Part shown: positions 1 to 5,432 of the stretch, piece by piece
Layout: each line of letters opens with the position of its first letter
Numbering within the stretch: position 1 is the stretch's first letter
From: Bacteroidota bacterium
GTDB taxonomy: Bacteria > Bacteroidota > Bacteroidia > JACCXN01
DNA length: 5,432 bases
Assembly: GCA_947462515.1 (NCBI GenBank)
Contig: CANHPJ010000145.1
Location: forward strand, 1 to 5,432
Reading direction: 5' to 3'
The notes under the pieces: generated by a model
Database searches by the model: none
What the model saw: the letters and a program-made list of their open reading frames with translations, nothing else
What the model was told of the DNA's origin: nothing
Made by a program: the position numbers and the translations under genes

Positions 1-399
1 GCGCTCTGCAATAACTTTTATGGAAGGGGCTTTAACAAATACAGCCAAAGCTTTTTTTCCAAATTGTTTTTTTAAGTTTAGTCCACCCATTACATCCACA
101 TCAAAAATAACGTGGTTTCCTTTTTCCCATATTCTTTCTACTTCCGACTTTAATGTTCCGTAAAAATTGTCTTTATAAACCTCTTCCCATTCAATAAATT
201 GGTTGCTATTTATCTTCGCTTTGAAGTCTTCCGGACTTAAAAAGTAATAATCTTTTCCATGTATTTCCCCTGGTCTTTGGGGTCTGCTGCATGCTGAAAC
301 CGAAAATTCAAGGCCAAGGTTTTTTGTAAGTAAATATTTTACTATGGTTGTTTTACCTGATCCCGATGGTGCAGAAAATATGATGAGTTTTCCCGGCAT
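1..399 (-). CDS. gmk: Guanylate kinase, 3' part beyond the left edge
   Basis: Guanylate kinase catalyses ATP + GMP to ADP + GDP in the cytoplasm, an essential step of guanine nucleotide supply. The 133 visible residues start with MPGKLIIFSAPSGSGKTT, the P-loop for ATP at residues 10-17 (K16, T17). A GMP-binding segment follows at 32-53 (FSVSACSRPQRPGE, with R39, R42 and Y51), then FIEWEEV at 68-74 (E70), FYGT at 79-82 and VIFDVDVMGG at 97-106. These are the family signatures in the right order. The family is usually about 190-205 residues, so roughly 60 residues (the lid end and C-terminal helices) lie outside the window. The ATG at 397-399 is the natural start, just before the P-loop strand; the bases before it are A-rich with no Shine-Dalgarno. 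It follows yicC by 51 bp on the same strand and probably shares its transcript. In many Bacteroidota nadD comes next, which cannot be seen here. The Cys-Ser before R39 replaces the more usual Thr-Thr, a mild variation. Confidence 0.95.
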   Translation of the reverse strand, partial: MPGKLIIFSAPSGSGKTTIVKYLLTKNLGLEFSVSACSRPQRPGEIHGKDYYFLSPEDFKAKINSNQFIEWEEVYKDNFYGTLKSEVERIWEKGNHVIFDVDVMGGLNLKKQFGKKALAVFVKAPSIKVIAER

Positions 400-450
400 T
401 TATCTTTTGTTTTATATTTAGTGTAAAAGCAAATTTCTTGATTTGTTTTA

Positions 451-1320
451 TTAAAGAACATTAAGCATTTGTTCTTTTATCTTTTCCAAATCATCTTTCA
501 TTTGTACCACCAGTTTTTGAATATCGGCATTGTTAGCTTTAGATCCTATGGTATTAATTTCTCTGCCTATTTCTTGAGTTATAAACCCTAGTTTTCTGCC
601 TTCTGAAGTTTCAAGTTCCATAGTTTTTAAGAAATAATCACAATGAGTTCTAAGCCTTACTTTTTCTTCTGTTATATCAAATTTTTCAAGATAATAAATT
701 AACTCCTGTTCAAAGCGATTGTGATCAACAGCATTCTTGTCTACAAATTCATTAAGGGTTTTAAGTAGTTTTTCTTTTGTAGCACTTATCCTGCTAGAAT
801 CGTATTTTTCAATCTCACTAAGGTTATTCAAAATTAAACCAATTCTAGTTTCTATGTCTTTTTTTAAACTATTACCCTCGTCTAATCTAAACTGGTTAAA
901 AGCATTGATTGCTATACCGGTAATTTCCAAAAGTTTCTTCCACTCTTTATCATCAAACTTCTGCTTTTCATTTTTCAATATCTCGGGCATGCGCATAACC
1001 AAGGCCAATATATCTGTTTTGTCACCCGTAATGTCTGCCAATGCTTTTATGTCATTGTAATAGCTTAGTGCCAATGATTTATTTATAACATAATCAGCCG
1101 CCTCAAGTTCTGTTTCTGTATTTATAAAAACATCCGCTCTACCTCTTTCTAATTCCTTTCCTAAAAAAGAGCGCAGTTCCAATTCTTTTTCCTTGTATAA
1201 ACCAGGCATGCGAAGGTTTAAGTCAAGCTGTTTGCTGTTTAGTGACCTTACTTCTACAGTAATTTTTTTGTTTTCAAATTCTCCACTAGCTTTTCCGTAG
1301 CCGGTCATTGATTTAATCAT
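451..1320 (-). CDS. yicC: YicC/YloC family protein (RNase-related)
   Basis: This is a full-length YicC family member of 289 residues, close to the roughly 290 of other members. The N-terminal YicC domain starts with MIKSMTGYGKA, the family's near-invariant opening, which fixes the start at the first ATG. It also has RADVFI at 61-66 and the FNQFRLDEGNSL segment around 141-152 (R145, E148, G149). The C-terminal DUF1732 domain is clear: EEKVRLRTH near 218-225, then GRKLGFITQEIGREINTIGS at 241-260 and KANNADIQKLV after it. The middle is largely helical and charged. Members from E. coli and Bacillus have been reported as endoribonucleases or as affecting small-RNA turnover; whether this protein cuts RNA is inference from the family. 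It lies directly upstream of gmk, a pairing conserved across many bacteria. A candidate promoter lies close to its start, and the hairpin at 1491-1518 insulates it from the upstream secreted-protein gene. Nothing is truncated or unusual. Confidence 0.95.
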   Translation of the reverse strand: MIKSMTGYGKASGEFENKKITVEVRSLNSKQLDLNLRMPGLYKEKELELRSFLGKELERGRADVFINTETELEAADYVINKSLALSYYNDIKALADITGDKTDILALVMRMPEILKNEKQKFDDKEWKKLLEITGIAINAFNQFRLDEGNSLKKDIETRIGLILNNLSEIEKYDSSRISATKEKLLKTLNEFVDKNAVDHNRFEQELIYYLEKFDITEEKVRLRTHCDYFLKTMELETSEGRKLGFITQEIGREINTIGSKANNADIQKLVVQMKDDLEKIKEQMLNVL

Positions 1321-1336
1321 GGGTTCAAAATTTTTG

Positions 1337-1371
1337 CTAAAGTAGTAAATTAGTATTTCTCTTTTAACAAC
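1337..1371 (-). promoter_or_regulatory. Candidate promoter of yicC-gmk
   Basis: Read on the minus strand, TACTTTAG at 1344-1337 matches the Bacteroidota -7 element TAnnTTTG with one mismatch and is followed by CAAAAA. A GTTG at 1371-1368 could serve as the -33 element, but the 23-nt spacer is longer than the usual 19-21. Transcription would begin near 1330, leaving a leader of only about 10 nt before the ATG at 1320. The rest of the 1321-1490 stretch is AT-rich and shows no other structure. Confidence 0.35.
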
Positions 1372-1490
1372 TTGAAGTAGAAACTGGTTTTTCTTTAAGT
1401 GATATAAAATTTCGGTTTGTTAAATGTTTTACAAGAAAATTGTGGTTTAGTTTTTTGAAGAATGTTATTGGAAGTAGTTGATATTAAACG

Positions 1491-1518
1491 CAAAACGCCG
1501 GCAATTGCCGGCGTTTTG
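1491..1518 (-). terminator. GC-rich hairpin terminator after the 1538-2923 gene
   Basis: The sequence is a perfect 28-bp inverted repeat: the arm CAAAACGCCGGCAA is followed at once by its exact reverse complement. The RNA would fold with a GCCGGC core and an AATT loop, and the A and T runs at the two ends pair with each other, giving a U-rich 3' side. It begins 19 bp past the stop codon of the secreted-protein gene, the right place for an intrinsic terminator. Because the repeat is symmetric it could also stop transcription from the other direction. Its GC core stands out sharply from the AT-rich surroundings. Confidence 0.8.
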
Positions 1519-1537
1519 AAACAAATGAGGTGATTAA

Positions 1538-2923
1538 TTAGTTTCTAACCACTTTGTAAGTTGATTGACCATTTTCTGATTTAATTCTCACGAAATAAAT
1601 ACCAGAGTTTAAATTAACCATATCAAAAGATGTAGATGCAGCACCTGAAGCAACATTTCTTAATTCAAGAACTTGTCCAACCACGTTGATTAATTCAACT
1701 GTTGCAGCTGAAGTGGTGTTGAAGTTAACATTTAATAAAGAAGATGTTGGGTTAGGATAGATGCTAGTTTTTGATATCGCATTTTCATTGATTCCAACAC
1801 CGATTTCTCTTACAACTATTTTGAAATTAATAGTGTCAGCAAAGTAATTTGCGGTAGAGTACCATGGGAAAACAACAGCAGCAGCAGAAACGTTATAGGT
1901 TCCGATAGTACTGTATTTCTTGTAGATAGAATCATTAAATGTAGCCAAGGTGTCACCTTTACCAAAAATATATTCTGCATTTATAGCTTGAGGGTCTTTA
2001 TCTACTAAAGCCATATAAGCTCCACCATTTAAAATTGGGTTGAATGCAGCATTGGTTTTGTTAAAGAATCCAACAGAATCTCCTTTGATAACTGTGTCAT
2101 TTGAAATAGCAAAATCAGCAGCAAAAGTATAGGTAAATTTAGGTACAGTTAAAAAGTCAAAGCCAGATGCAGCCATTCCTAAAATAGTATCTTTAACTAC
2201 GTCTTTTGCAAAAATTGCAGCATCACCTGAAAAAGGAAGAGCGGAGTTAAATCTCAAAGTGTCATTATTTGTTCCTTTTTTAGAAATCCATCCGTTAAAC
2301 CATGAGTTAATGTAAGCCAATTGAAAACTGTCTTTAACAGAAACAGATTTAAAACCAAGATAGAATGGTTTTCCATTGTTTTCGATAGCTTTTTTAAAAC
2401 CAATTTTAATGGATCCAAAAGTAGAACTAACGGTAACGGTATCAACAGATGTAGGAGCGTTTGTAATTTTGTCATAATAAAGAGACACCAAAATTTTTGA
2501 ACCAGCTGAATTCAATGCTTTACCAAAAGCAAAAATTGAATCAACTTTTACATTGTTTGTCACGTCATAAGCTTGGTAACATTCTTGTTTGTATTTACCA
2601 GATGTCGCAGTTTTTTCTTTTACTGAATAAGAATAAAATCCACTTAGCATAGAGGTATCCAAGCCGTCTAGTGATTTGTCTTTACCAAGAAACTTTTTTA
2701 ATTCAGCAGTTACTCTATCGTGATTCTCCCAGTAGAAATATGATTTATCTACAACTTGTTTTGGACTTCTTTCAGAAGAAGAACTTCTTTCAATTAAATT
2801 TCTTTCAATCTTGTTTGGTTTGGTAACTTCGCGAGTTTCATCAAACTTTTTAAGTTGATCCTGAGCTTTTAAAGCGAAGGAAGCAACTAAAGCAAATGAA
2901 GTTAAAAGTAGTTGTTTTTTCAT
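1538..2923 (-). CDS. Secreted T9SS type A sorting-domain protein with PKD-like domain
   Basis: A 461-residue exported protein of unknown specific function. It begins with a Sec signal peptide (MKKQLLLTSFALVASFALKA, residues 1-20, likely cut before QD). Next is a charged, Ser-rich linker (about 21-60, including RSSSSERS). A beta-rich module at about 115-245 resembles the jelly-roll-like region often found in Bacteroidota surface proteins. A PKD-like domain follows at about 263-372 (ADFAISNDTVIKGDSVGFFN, later IGTYNVSAAAVV). The end, about 384-461, is a type A sorting domain with SIYPNPTSSLLNVNF at 387-401, VELINVVGQ at 409-417, NLNSGIYFVRI at 437-447 and KVVRN at the terminus. In this family the C-terminal domain directs passage through the outer membrane by T9SS and is then removed, with the cargo anchored to lipopolysaccharide or released. 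No catalytic motif is evident, so adhesion, a structural role or ligand binding are all open. It has its own consensus promoter and terminator and is probably monocistronic. The divergent neighbour at 3226-4560 has a similar layout. Confidence 0.9.
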   Translation of the reverse strand: MKKQLLLTSFALVASFALKAQDQLKKFDETREVTKPNKIERNLIERSSSSERSPKQVVDKSYFYWENHDRVTAELKKFLGKDKSLDGLDTSMLSGFYSYSVKEKTATSGKYKQECYQAYDVTNNVKVDSIFAFGKALNSAGSKILVSLYYDKITNAPTSVDTVTVSSTFGSIKIGFKKAIENNGKPFYLGFKSVSVKDSFQLAYINSWFNGWISKKGTNNDTLRFNSALPFSGDAAIFAKDVVKDTILGMAASGFDFLTVPKFTYTFAADFAISNDTVIKGDSVGFFNKTNAAFNPILNGGAYMALVDKDPQAINAEYIFGKGDTLATFNDSIYKKYSTIGTYNVSAAAVVFPWYSTANYFADTINFKIVVREIGVGINENAISKTSIYPNPTSSLLNVNFNTTSAATVELINVVGQVLELRNVASGAASTSFDMVNLNSGIYFVRIKSENGQSTYKVVRN

Positions 2924-2960
2924 GTGTTATTAGTTAAGGTTAATAATAATTTTATCTCAC

Positions 2961-2991
2961 CAAATTTAATTTAATTTTTTTTCATTTCAAA
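2961..2991 (-). promoter_or_regulatory. Consensus Bacteroidota promoter of the 1538-2923 gene
   Basis: On the minus strand, TTTG at 2991-2988 is followed after exactly 19 nt by TAAATTTG at 2968-2961. This is an exact match to the -33 TTTG and -7 TAnnTTTG elements known for the primary sigma factor of Bacteroidota, at the usual spacing. The spacer is an A-rich tract. Transcription would begin near 2954, giving a leader of about 30 nt. No Shine-Dalgarno is seen before the ATG at 2923, as is common in this phylum. Confidence 0.7.
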
Positions 2992-3140
2992 CTTTTATAA
3001 AAAATTGTCATGCTTCAAAAAAAGCAAAAAAACAGGAGTTAATCTCAAGGATTTTATTGGATTGGAATAGAGCTTCTTGAAAATTAATTTTAGCTTTTGT
3101 AGTTTTTCATTCATTGCAATGATATTAACTTGAATTATGT

Positions 3141-3170
3141 TTTGTTTTTACCCCTGATTTTTATAATTTG
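3141..3170 (+). promoter_or_regulatory. Candidate promoter of the 3226-4560 gene
   Basis: TTTG at 3141-3144 is followed after 18 nt by ATAATTTG at 3163-3170. The TTTG half of the -7 element is intact, but the TA is shifted by one base (TATAATTTG would be TAnnnTTTG). Transcription would begin near 3177, about 50 nt before the ATG at 3226. It is weaker than the opposing promoter at 2961-2991. Confidence 0.45.
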
Positions 3171-3225
3171 GCAAATTACTTGGCTTGAAAAATGCCGGAA
3201 TTATTAATTGAAACAAAGCTTAAAA

Positions 3226-4560
3226 ATGAAAAAAACAATTTTATTATTGATTTTTGCCAGCCAAATTTTATCGGGCTTTTCACAGAACAACAATTATAGA
3301 CCACTATTGGATTTAAATAATTCTCGAATATTATTTGAGGATAAACAGTTCCCAAAGTCCAATTTTGATATTGAATTTTCAGGCTTGCGAGGCTTAGAAT
3401 CAAAAGACACCACTTATGTAAAATATCCTAAAAAATTTGTTGATAAGGAAGCCTGCACAAATTCAGACAACGCCAAACTTTATCCTTGGGGTTTAAATTT
3501 ATATCAAGAATCAGAAAAAGGACAATTGTATTATATTGATTATACCCAATACGACAGTGCCAAAATAAATGCTTTATGGGCAGCATTGTTTGTATATAAA
3601 AATGCTTCAGCAGCAGCTTCTGTCAAGGCTCAAGTTTATGCTTTTGATACCGCTCAAGGTTTTCCCACCACTCTTTTGGGTACCAGTAATCCAGTGTTGT
3701 TAAGCACAATTAAATCCAATCCGCTTCAAAACTTTTCTTTTGCAACCCCGGTTTCTATTCCTGCTTCCGGTTTTGTAATGGTTACTGTAACTACTCCAAC
3801 TACTGCAGGCGACTCAATTATTTTGTATTCTACTCCACCGGCTTGTTCTGCAAGTAAGTTTACAGCCTGGGATTGTTTTAAGTCAGGTGCTGGAAATGAT
3901 TGGATGCCTATTACCTGGTCATGGAGAACACATCCGGACAGCTTAAATGGTCCGTCGGTTTATTTCCATATCTTTCCCGAAATATCAATGTTTAGTTCGG
4001 TAGAAGTAAAAAGCTCCAAAAAAGAAATACTCACTTTTGATTTTAACGCATTAACACCACCGGTAAAAGGTGTTGTATGGGATTCGCTGGTAACTCTTGA
4101 AGTTCCCTATGGCACTTCCTTAACAGATTTAGTAGCCACATTTACCGTAAAAGACTCAGCAACTTTATCTGTTGGCGGAACAGAACAAATGAGTGGGCAA
4201 ACTCCTAATAGTTTTGAAAGCCCGGTTTCATATGTTTTGAAAGCTCAGGATGGCTCTACTAAAACATATATAGTAACAGTTGATGTATTGGCCGGCATTA
4301 AAAATCAATCGCTTTCTAATTTAATACTTGCTCCAAATCCAATTAAAAATAGGCTTAATGTGAATTTTAATTCATCTGAGTCATTGGTAGTTCTTAAGCT
4401 ACTGAGCCTTACCGGTGATGTGATATATGAGGAAGTGATCAATAAAACCAATGGTTCGTTTAAAACATCAGTTGAATTGAATGACTATACCCCCGGCATT
4501 TACTTTCTACAGTTAAACACAAAAGAAGGAATGGTTGTAAAGAAGGTTATTAAGAATTAA
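3226..4560 (+). CDS. Secreted T9SS type A sorting-domain protein with DUF5018-like domain
   Basis: A 444-residue exported protein of unknown specific function. The ATG at 3226 is chosen because it gives a classic signal peptide, MKKTILLLIFASQILSGFSQ (1-20, likely cut near residue 20); an in-frame TTG 18 bp upstream would only add six residues in front of it. A beta-rich module spans about 100-252 (YYIDYTQYDSAKINALWAAL, then VKAQVYAF, PTTLLGTS and ITWSW, ending at FHIFPEI). It resembles the N-terminal module of the divergent neighbour. Residues about 262-354 fit an Ig-like DUF5018-type domain: LEVPYGTSLTDLVATFTVKD, then PVSYVLKAQDGSTKTYIVTV. The type A sorting domain, about 362-444, has ILAPNPIKNRLNVNF at 367-381, YTPGIYFLQL at 421-430 and a KKVIKN end. 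It would cross the outer membrane through T9SS. No active site is recognisable. Cys207 and Cys217 could form a disulfide. The gene converges on mqnB with 19 bp between the stops. Confidence 0.88.
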   Translation: MKKTILLLIFASQILSGFSQNNNYRPLLDLNNSRILFEDKQFPKSNFDIEFSGLRGLESKDTTYVKYPKKFVDKEACTNSDNAKLYPWGLNLYQESEKGQLYYIDYTQYDSAKINALWAALFVYKNASAAASVKAQVYAFDTAQGFPTTLLGTSNPVLLSTIKSNPLQNFSFATPVSIPASGFVMVTVTTPTTAGDSIILYSTPPACSASKFTAWDCFKSGAGNDWMPITWSWRTHPDSLNGPSVYFHIFPEISMFSSVEVKSSKKEILTFDFNALTPPVKGVVWDSLVTLEVPYGTSLTDLVATFTVKDSATLSVGGTEQMSGQTPNSFESPVSYVLKAQDGSTKTYIVTVDVLAGIKNQSLSNLILAPNPIKNRLNVNFNSSESLVVLKLLSLTGDVIYEEVINKTNGSFKTSVELNDYTPGIYFLQLNTKEGMVVKKVIKN

Positions 4561-4565
4561 TTCTT
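4552..4565. repeat. 14-bp palindrome over the stop codon, possible weak terminator
   Basis: AAGAATTAATTCTT is a perfect palindrome covering the last codons and TAA stop of the plus-strand gene and reaching into the 19-bp gap before the mqnB stop. It is the only symmetric element at this convergent junction. It is AT-rich with no proper loop, so it would make a weak hairpin at best. It may help end one or both transcripts, or it may be chance. Confidence 0.3.
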
Positions 4566-4579
4566 GATACATTTCTTGG

Positions 4580-5257
4580 CTAAAACGACGAAAGAATTTG
4601 TAGGGCAGTTTTATTAAGGTTTTCAATTGCCAGCGGAATATTCCAGTTTTCCCTGTTTCTTTTTTCAACAATATTGGAGATTGATCTTATCTGTGCGCAT
4701 GGCAGATTTTCGCTCATGCAGGCGAACAGAAATGATGCCCCCTCCATACTTTCTGTTTCAGGATTAAATAGATTAATTATTTTTTCTATACTTTTTGCAT
4801 TTCCATGCACTTTGTTGACTGTAATTCCTGTTGCGGTTTTTAAGTTATTTATTGCCGAATTACTTGTTTTCAGGTTGTTTATTAATTTGGCTTTGCTAAA
4901 AGGAAAGGTGTCGGGTTTTATAAGCCCCATTTCGAATATAGATAAAAAGTCTTCATCATTTTCTGCTCCCAGTTCAATAAAGTTGTCTTGATTTACATGT
5001 ATTACCTCTCCTATTTTGAATTTTCCTGGAAAGCTACCCGCTATTCCTACATTTAATGCGAAATCATATTTTCCGGATATTATTTTACCCATTTCGAAGG
5101 CCGTTGCTACCATTCCCACGCCAGTAATTAAAACATCAATTTGTATGTTGTTGAACAAATAGGAGTTTAAATTATCATTCCGTTTTTTCTTGAAACTTAA
5201 TGATTTTAAAACCGGTTCAAGTTCAAAAGCAGTAGCAGCTACAAGCAGTATAATCAT
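4580..5257 (-). CDS. mqnB: Futalosine hydrolase
   Basis: Futalosine hydrolase removes the base from futalosine to give dehypoxanthine futalosine and hypoxanthine, an early step of the alternative (futalosine) menaquinone pathway in the cytoplasm. The 225-residue protein has the nucleoside phosphorylase/MTA-SAH nucleosidase fold signatures: ILLVAATAFELEPVL (3-17), VLITGVGMVATAFEMG (42-57), FALNVGIAGSF (66-76), then IELGAENDEDFLSIFEMGL (94-112). The last segment is typical of the MqnB branch rather than of MTA/SAH nucleosidase. GITVNKVHGN (144-153), ESMEGASF (169-176, ribose-binding Glu region) and IRSISNIVEKRNRENWNIPL (190-209) complete it. In the last motif Asn195 stands where MTA/SAH nucleosidases carry the catalytic Asp; as I recall this is normal for MqnB relatives in this phylum. 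Length is as expected and the ATG at 5257 precedes the first beta strand directly. No other menaquinone gene is in view. It is convergent with the secreted-protein gene and divergent from the gene at 5410. Confidence 0.92.
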   Translation of the reverse strand: MIILLVAATAFELEPVLKSLSFKKKRNDNLNSYLFNNIQIDVLITGVGMVATAFEMGKIISGKYDFALNVGIAGSFPGKFKIGEVIHVNQDNFIELGAENDEDFLSIFEMGLIKPDTFPFSKAKLINNLKTSNSAINNLKTATGITVNKVHGNAKSIEKIINLFNPETESMEGASFLFACMSENLPCAQIRSISNIVEKRNRENWNIPLAIENLNKTALQILSSF

Positions 5258-5352
5258 TTTTTATGAGGATTGTTTGTTGGGTGATCGAGTTAAAAAAGCA
5301 GCTTAATTTTTAATTTTTAAATTTCTTGATTTAACTTTTATTGTATGTCGTG

Positions 5353-5360
5353 CAAAGGTA
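5353..5360 (-). promoter_or_regulatory. Candidate -7 element for mqnB
   Basis: On the minus strand TACCTTTG, followed by CA, matches the Bacteroidota -7 element TAnnTTTG exactly. No good TTTG or TTG is seen 17-21 nt upstream, so the -33 element is weak or absent. Transcription would begin near 5346, leaving an AT-rich leader of about 90 nt before the mqnB ATG. I see no riboswitch-like structure in that leader. Confidence 0.4.
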
Positions 5361-5403
5361 TGTCTTTAATTAAAATTGATTTATATTTGCCTACTTATAT
5401 TTG
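5359..5403 (+). promoter_or_regulatory. Candidate tandem promoter for the gene at 5410
   Basis: Two exact TAnnTTTG elements, both TATATTTG, lie 14 bp apart at 5382-5389 and 5396-5403. The first has TATG at 5359-5362 as a near -33 element with a 19-nt spacer. The second has ATTG at 5375-5378 with a 17-nt spacer. The first would start transcripts near 5396 with a leader of about 14 nt. The second would start near 5410, at the ATG itself, giving a leaderless message. Either or both could be used. Confidence 0.4.
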
Positions 5404-5409
5404 TTAATA

Positions 5410-5432
5410 ATGATTTATATTACAAGGAAAGA
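5410..5432 (+). CDS. Probable 6-pyruvoyl-tetrahydropterin synthase/QueD family protein, start only
   Basis: Only seven codons and two bases are present, reading MIYITRK and then a GA that begins Glu or Asp. This is the usual opening of Bacteroidota 6-pyruvoyl-tetrahydropterin synthase/6-carboxytetrahydropterin synthase proteins, which as I recall begin M(V/I)Y(V/I)TRKE before the zinc-binding FNAAH motif. Such enzymes act on dihydroneopterin triphosphate in pterin or queuosine-precursor synthesis. The call rests on that short match plus the -7 elements just upstream. A different gene with a similar start cannot be excluded, and no catalytic residue is in view. It is divergent from mqnB, with 152 bp between the starts. 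Confidence 0.55.

Larger units (their letters stand above)
2924..3225. other. Divergent intergenic region between two secreted-protein genes
   Basis: This 302-bp AT-rich stretch separates two genes pointing away from each other. One candidate promoter lies near each end (2961-2991 minus, 3141-3170 plus). The middle, about 2992-3140, has no convincing gene or RNA. It holds only short symmetric pieces: TCATTGCAATGA at 3111-3122, AAATTAATTT at 3081-3090 and a weak TGCTT/AAGCA hairpin at 3011-3026. The central location of TCATTGCAATGA would suit a regulator site shared by both genes, but a single copy is not evidence of that. Confidence 0.6.

Noticed and set aside
737..1060. Plus-strand open frame of 107 codons inside yicC
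   Set aside because: It is antisense to a clearly conserved yicC, its product is a Ser/Phe/Leu-rich string typical of the complement of a Lys/Glu-rich gene, and no promoter is seen.
2254..2475. Minus-strand open frame of 73 codons within the left secreted-protein gene
   Set aside because: It is an alternative frame of the same strand, a low-complexity Leu-rich shadow of the real gene.
3011..3026. Weak hairpin TGCTT/AAGCA as a terminator or small RNA
   Set aside because: The stem is five base pairs, mostly A-T, and no transcript is expected to end there.
3111..3122. TCATTGCAATGA palindrome in the middle of the divergent region as an operator
   Set aside because: A single 12-bp palindrome in AT-rich DNA is easily due to chance and no regulator gene is nearby.
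3192..3299. Short plus-strand ATG frame of 35 codons overlapping the signal peptide of the 3226 gene
   Set aside because: It is out of frame with the real gene, has no recognisable features, and its Asn/Phe/Ile-rich composition looks like frame-shifted AT-rich DNA.
3176..3403. Minus-strand open frame of 75 codons over the start of the right secreted-protein gene
   Set aside because: It is antisense to the signal peptide region and reads into the intergenic region without any known motif.
4674..4991. Plus-strand open frame of 105 codons inside mqnB
   Set aside because: It lies antisense within mqnB motifs and has no recognisable domain or start context.
5258..5352. AT-rich leader of mqnB as a riboswitch
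   Set aside because: It has no conserved GC stems or known aptamer motifs, only repeated TAATTTTT-like runs and a short AAGCAGCTT symmetry.

Overview
The window looks like a chromosomal piece of a Bacteroidota genome. The evidence is the low GC content (roughly one third, estimated by eye), two secreted proteins that end in type A sorting domains of the type IX secretion system (T9SS), A-rich translation starts without a clear GGAGG ribosome site, and promoter elements of the Bacteroidota type (-33 TTTG and -7 TAnnTTTG). The futalosine hydrolase gene (mqnB) points to menaquinone made by the futalosine route. I infer a lineage outside the classical-menaquinone Flavobacteria, for example Cytophagia, Sphingobacteriia or Chitinophagia; no species can be named.

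Layout from left to right. Positions 1-1320 (minus strand) hold a housekeeping pair: yicC, then guanylate kinase gmk, 51 bp apart and probably one transcript. The gmk gene runs off the left edge. A strong GC-rich hairpin terminator at 1491-1518 separates this pair from the next gene. Positions 1538-2923 (minus) and 3226-4560 (plus) are two divergent genes for exported, T9SS-sorted proteins. They face away from each other across a 302-bp intergenic region that carries one candidate promoter for each. Positions 4580-5257 (minus) encode mqnB, converging on the second secreted-protein gene with only 19 bp between stop codons. The first seven codons of another plus-strand gene, probably a 6-pyruvoyl-tetrahydropterin synthase/QueD family enzyme, begin at 5410 and leave the right edge.

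How the genes relate: gmk (GMP to GDP) and yicC (RNase-related family) are a widely conserved neighbour pair. The two T9SS cargo proteins appear to share a signal peptide, a similar N-terminal beta-sandwich module and a C-terminal sorting domain, but have different middle domains (PKD-like versus DUF5018-like). They may be a diverged duplicate pair of cell-surface proteins. The mqnB gene and the pterin enzyme gene share a 152-bp divergent promoter region whose core elements nearly interlock.

I found no mobile element, CRISPR array, tRNA, rRNA, riboswitch or defence system. The most interesting material is the divergent surface-protein pair of unknown function and the compact promoter at the right edge. 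I do not see evidence for a new biological system.
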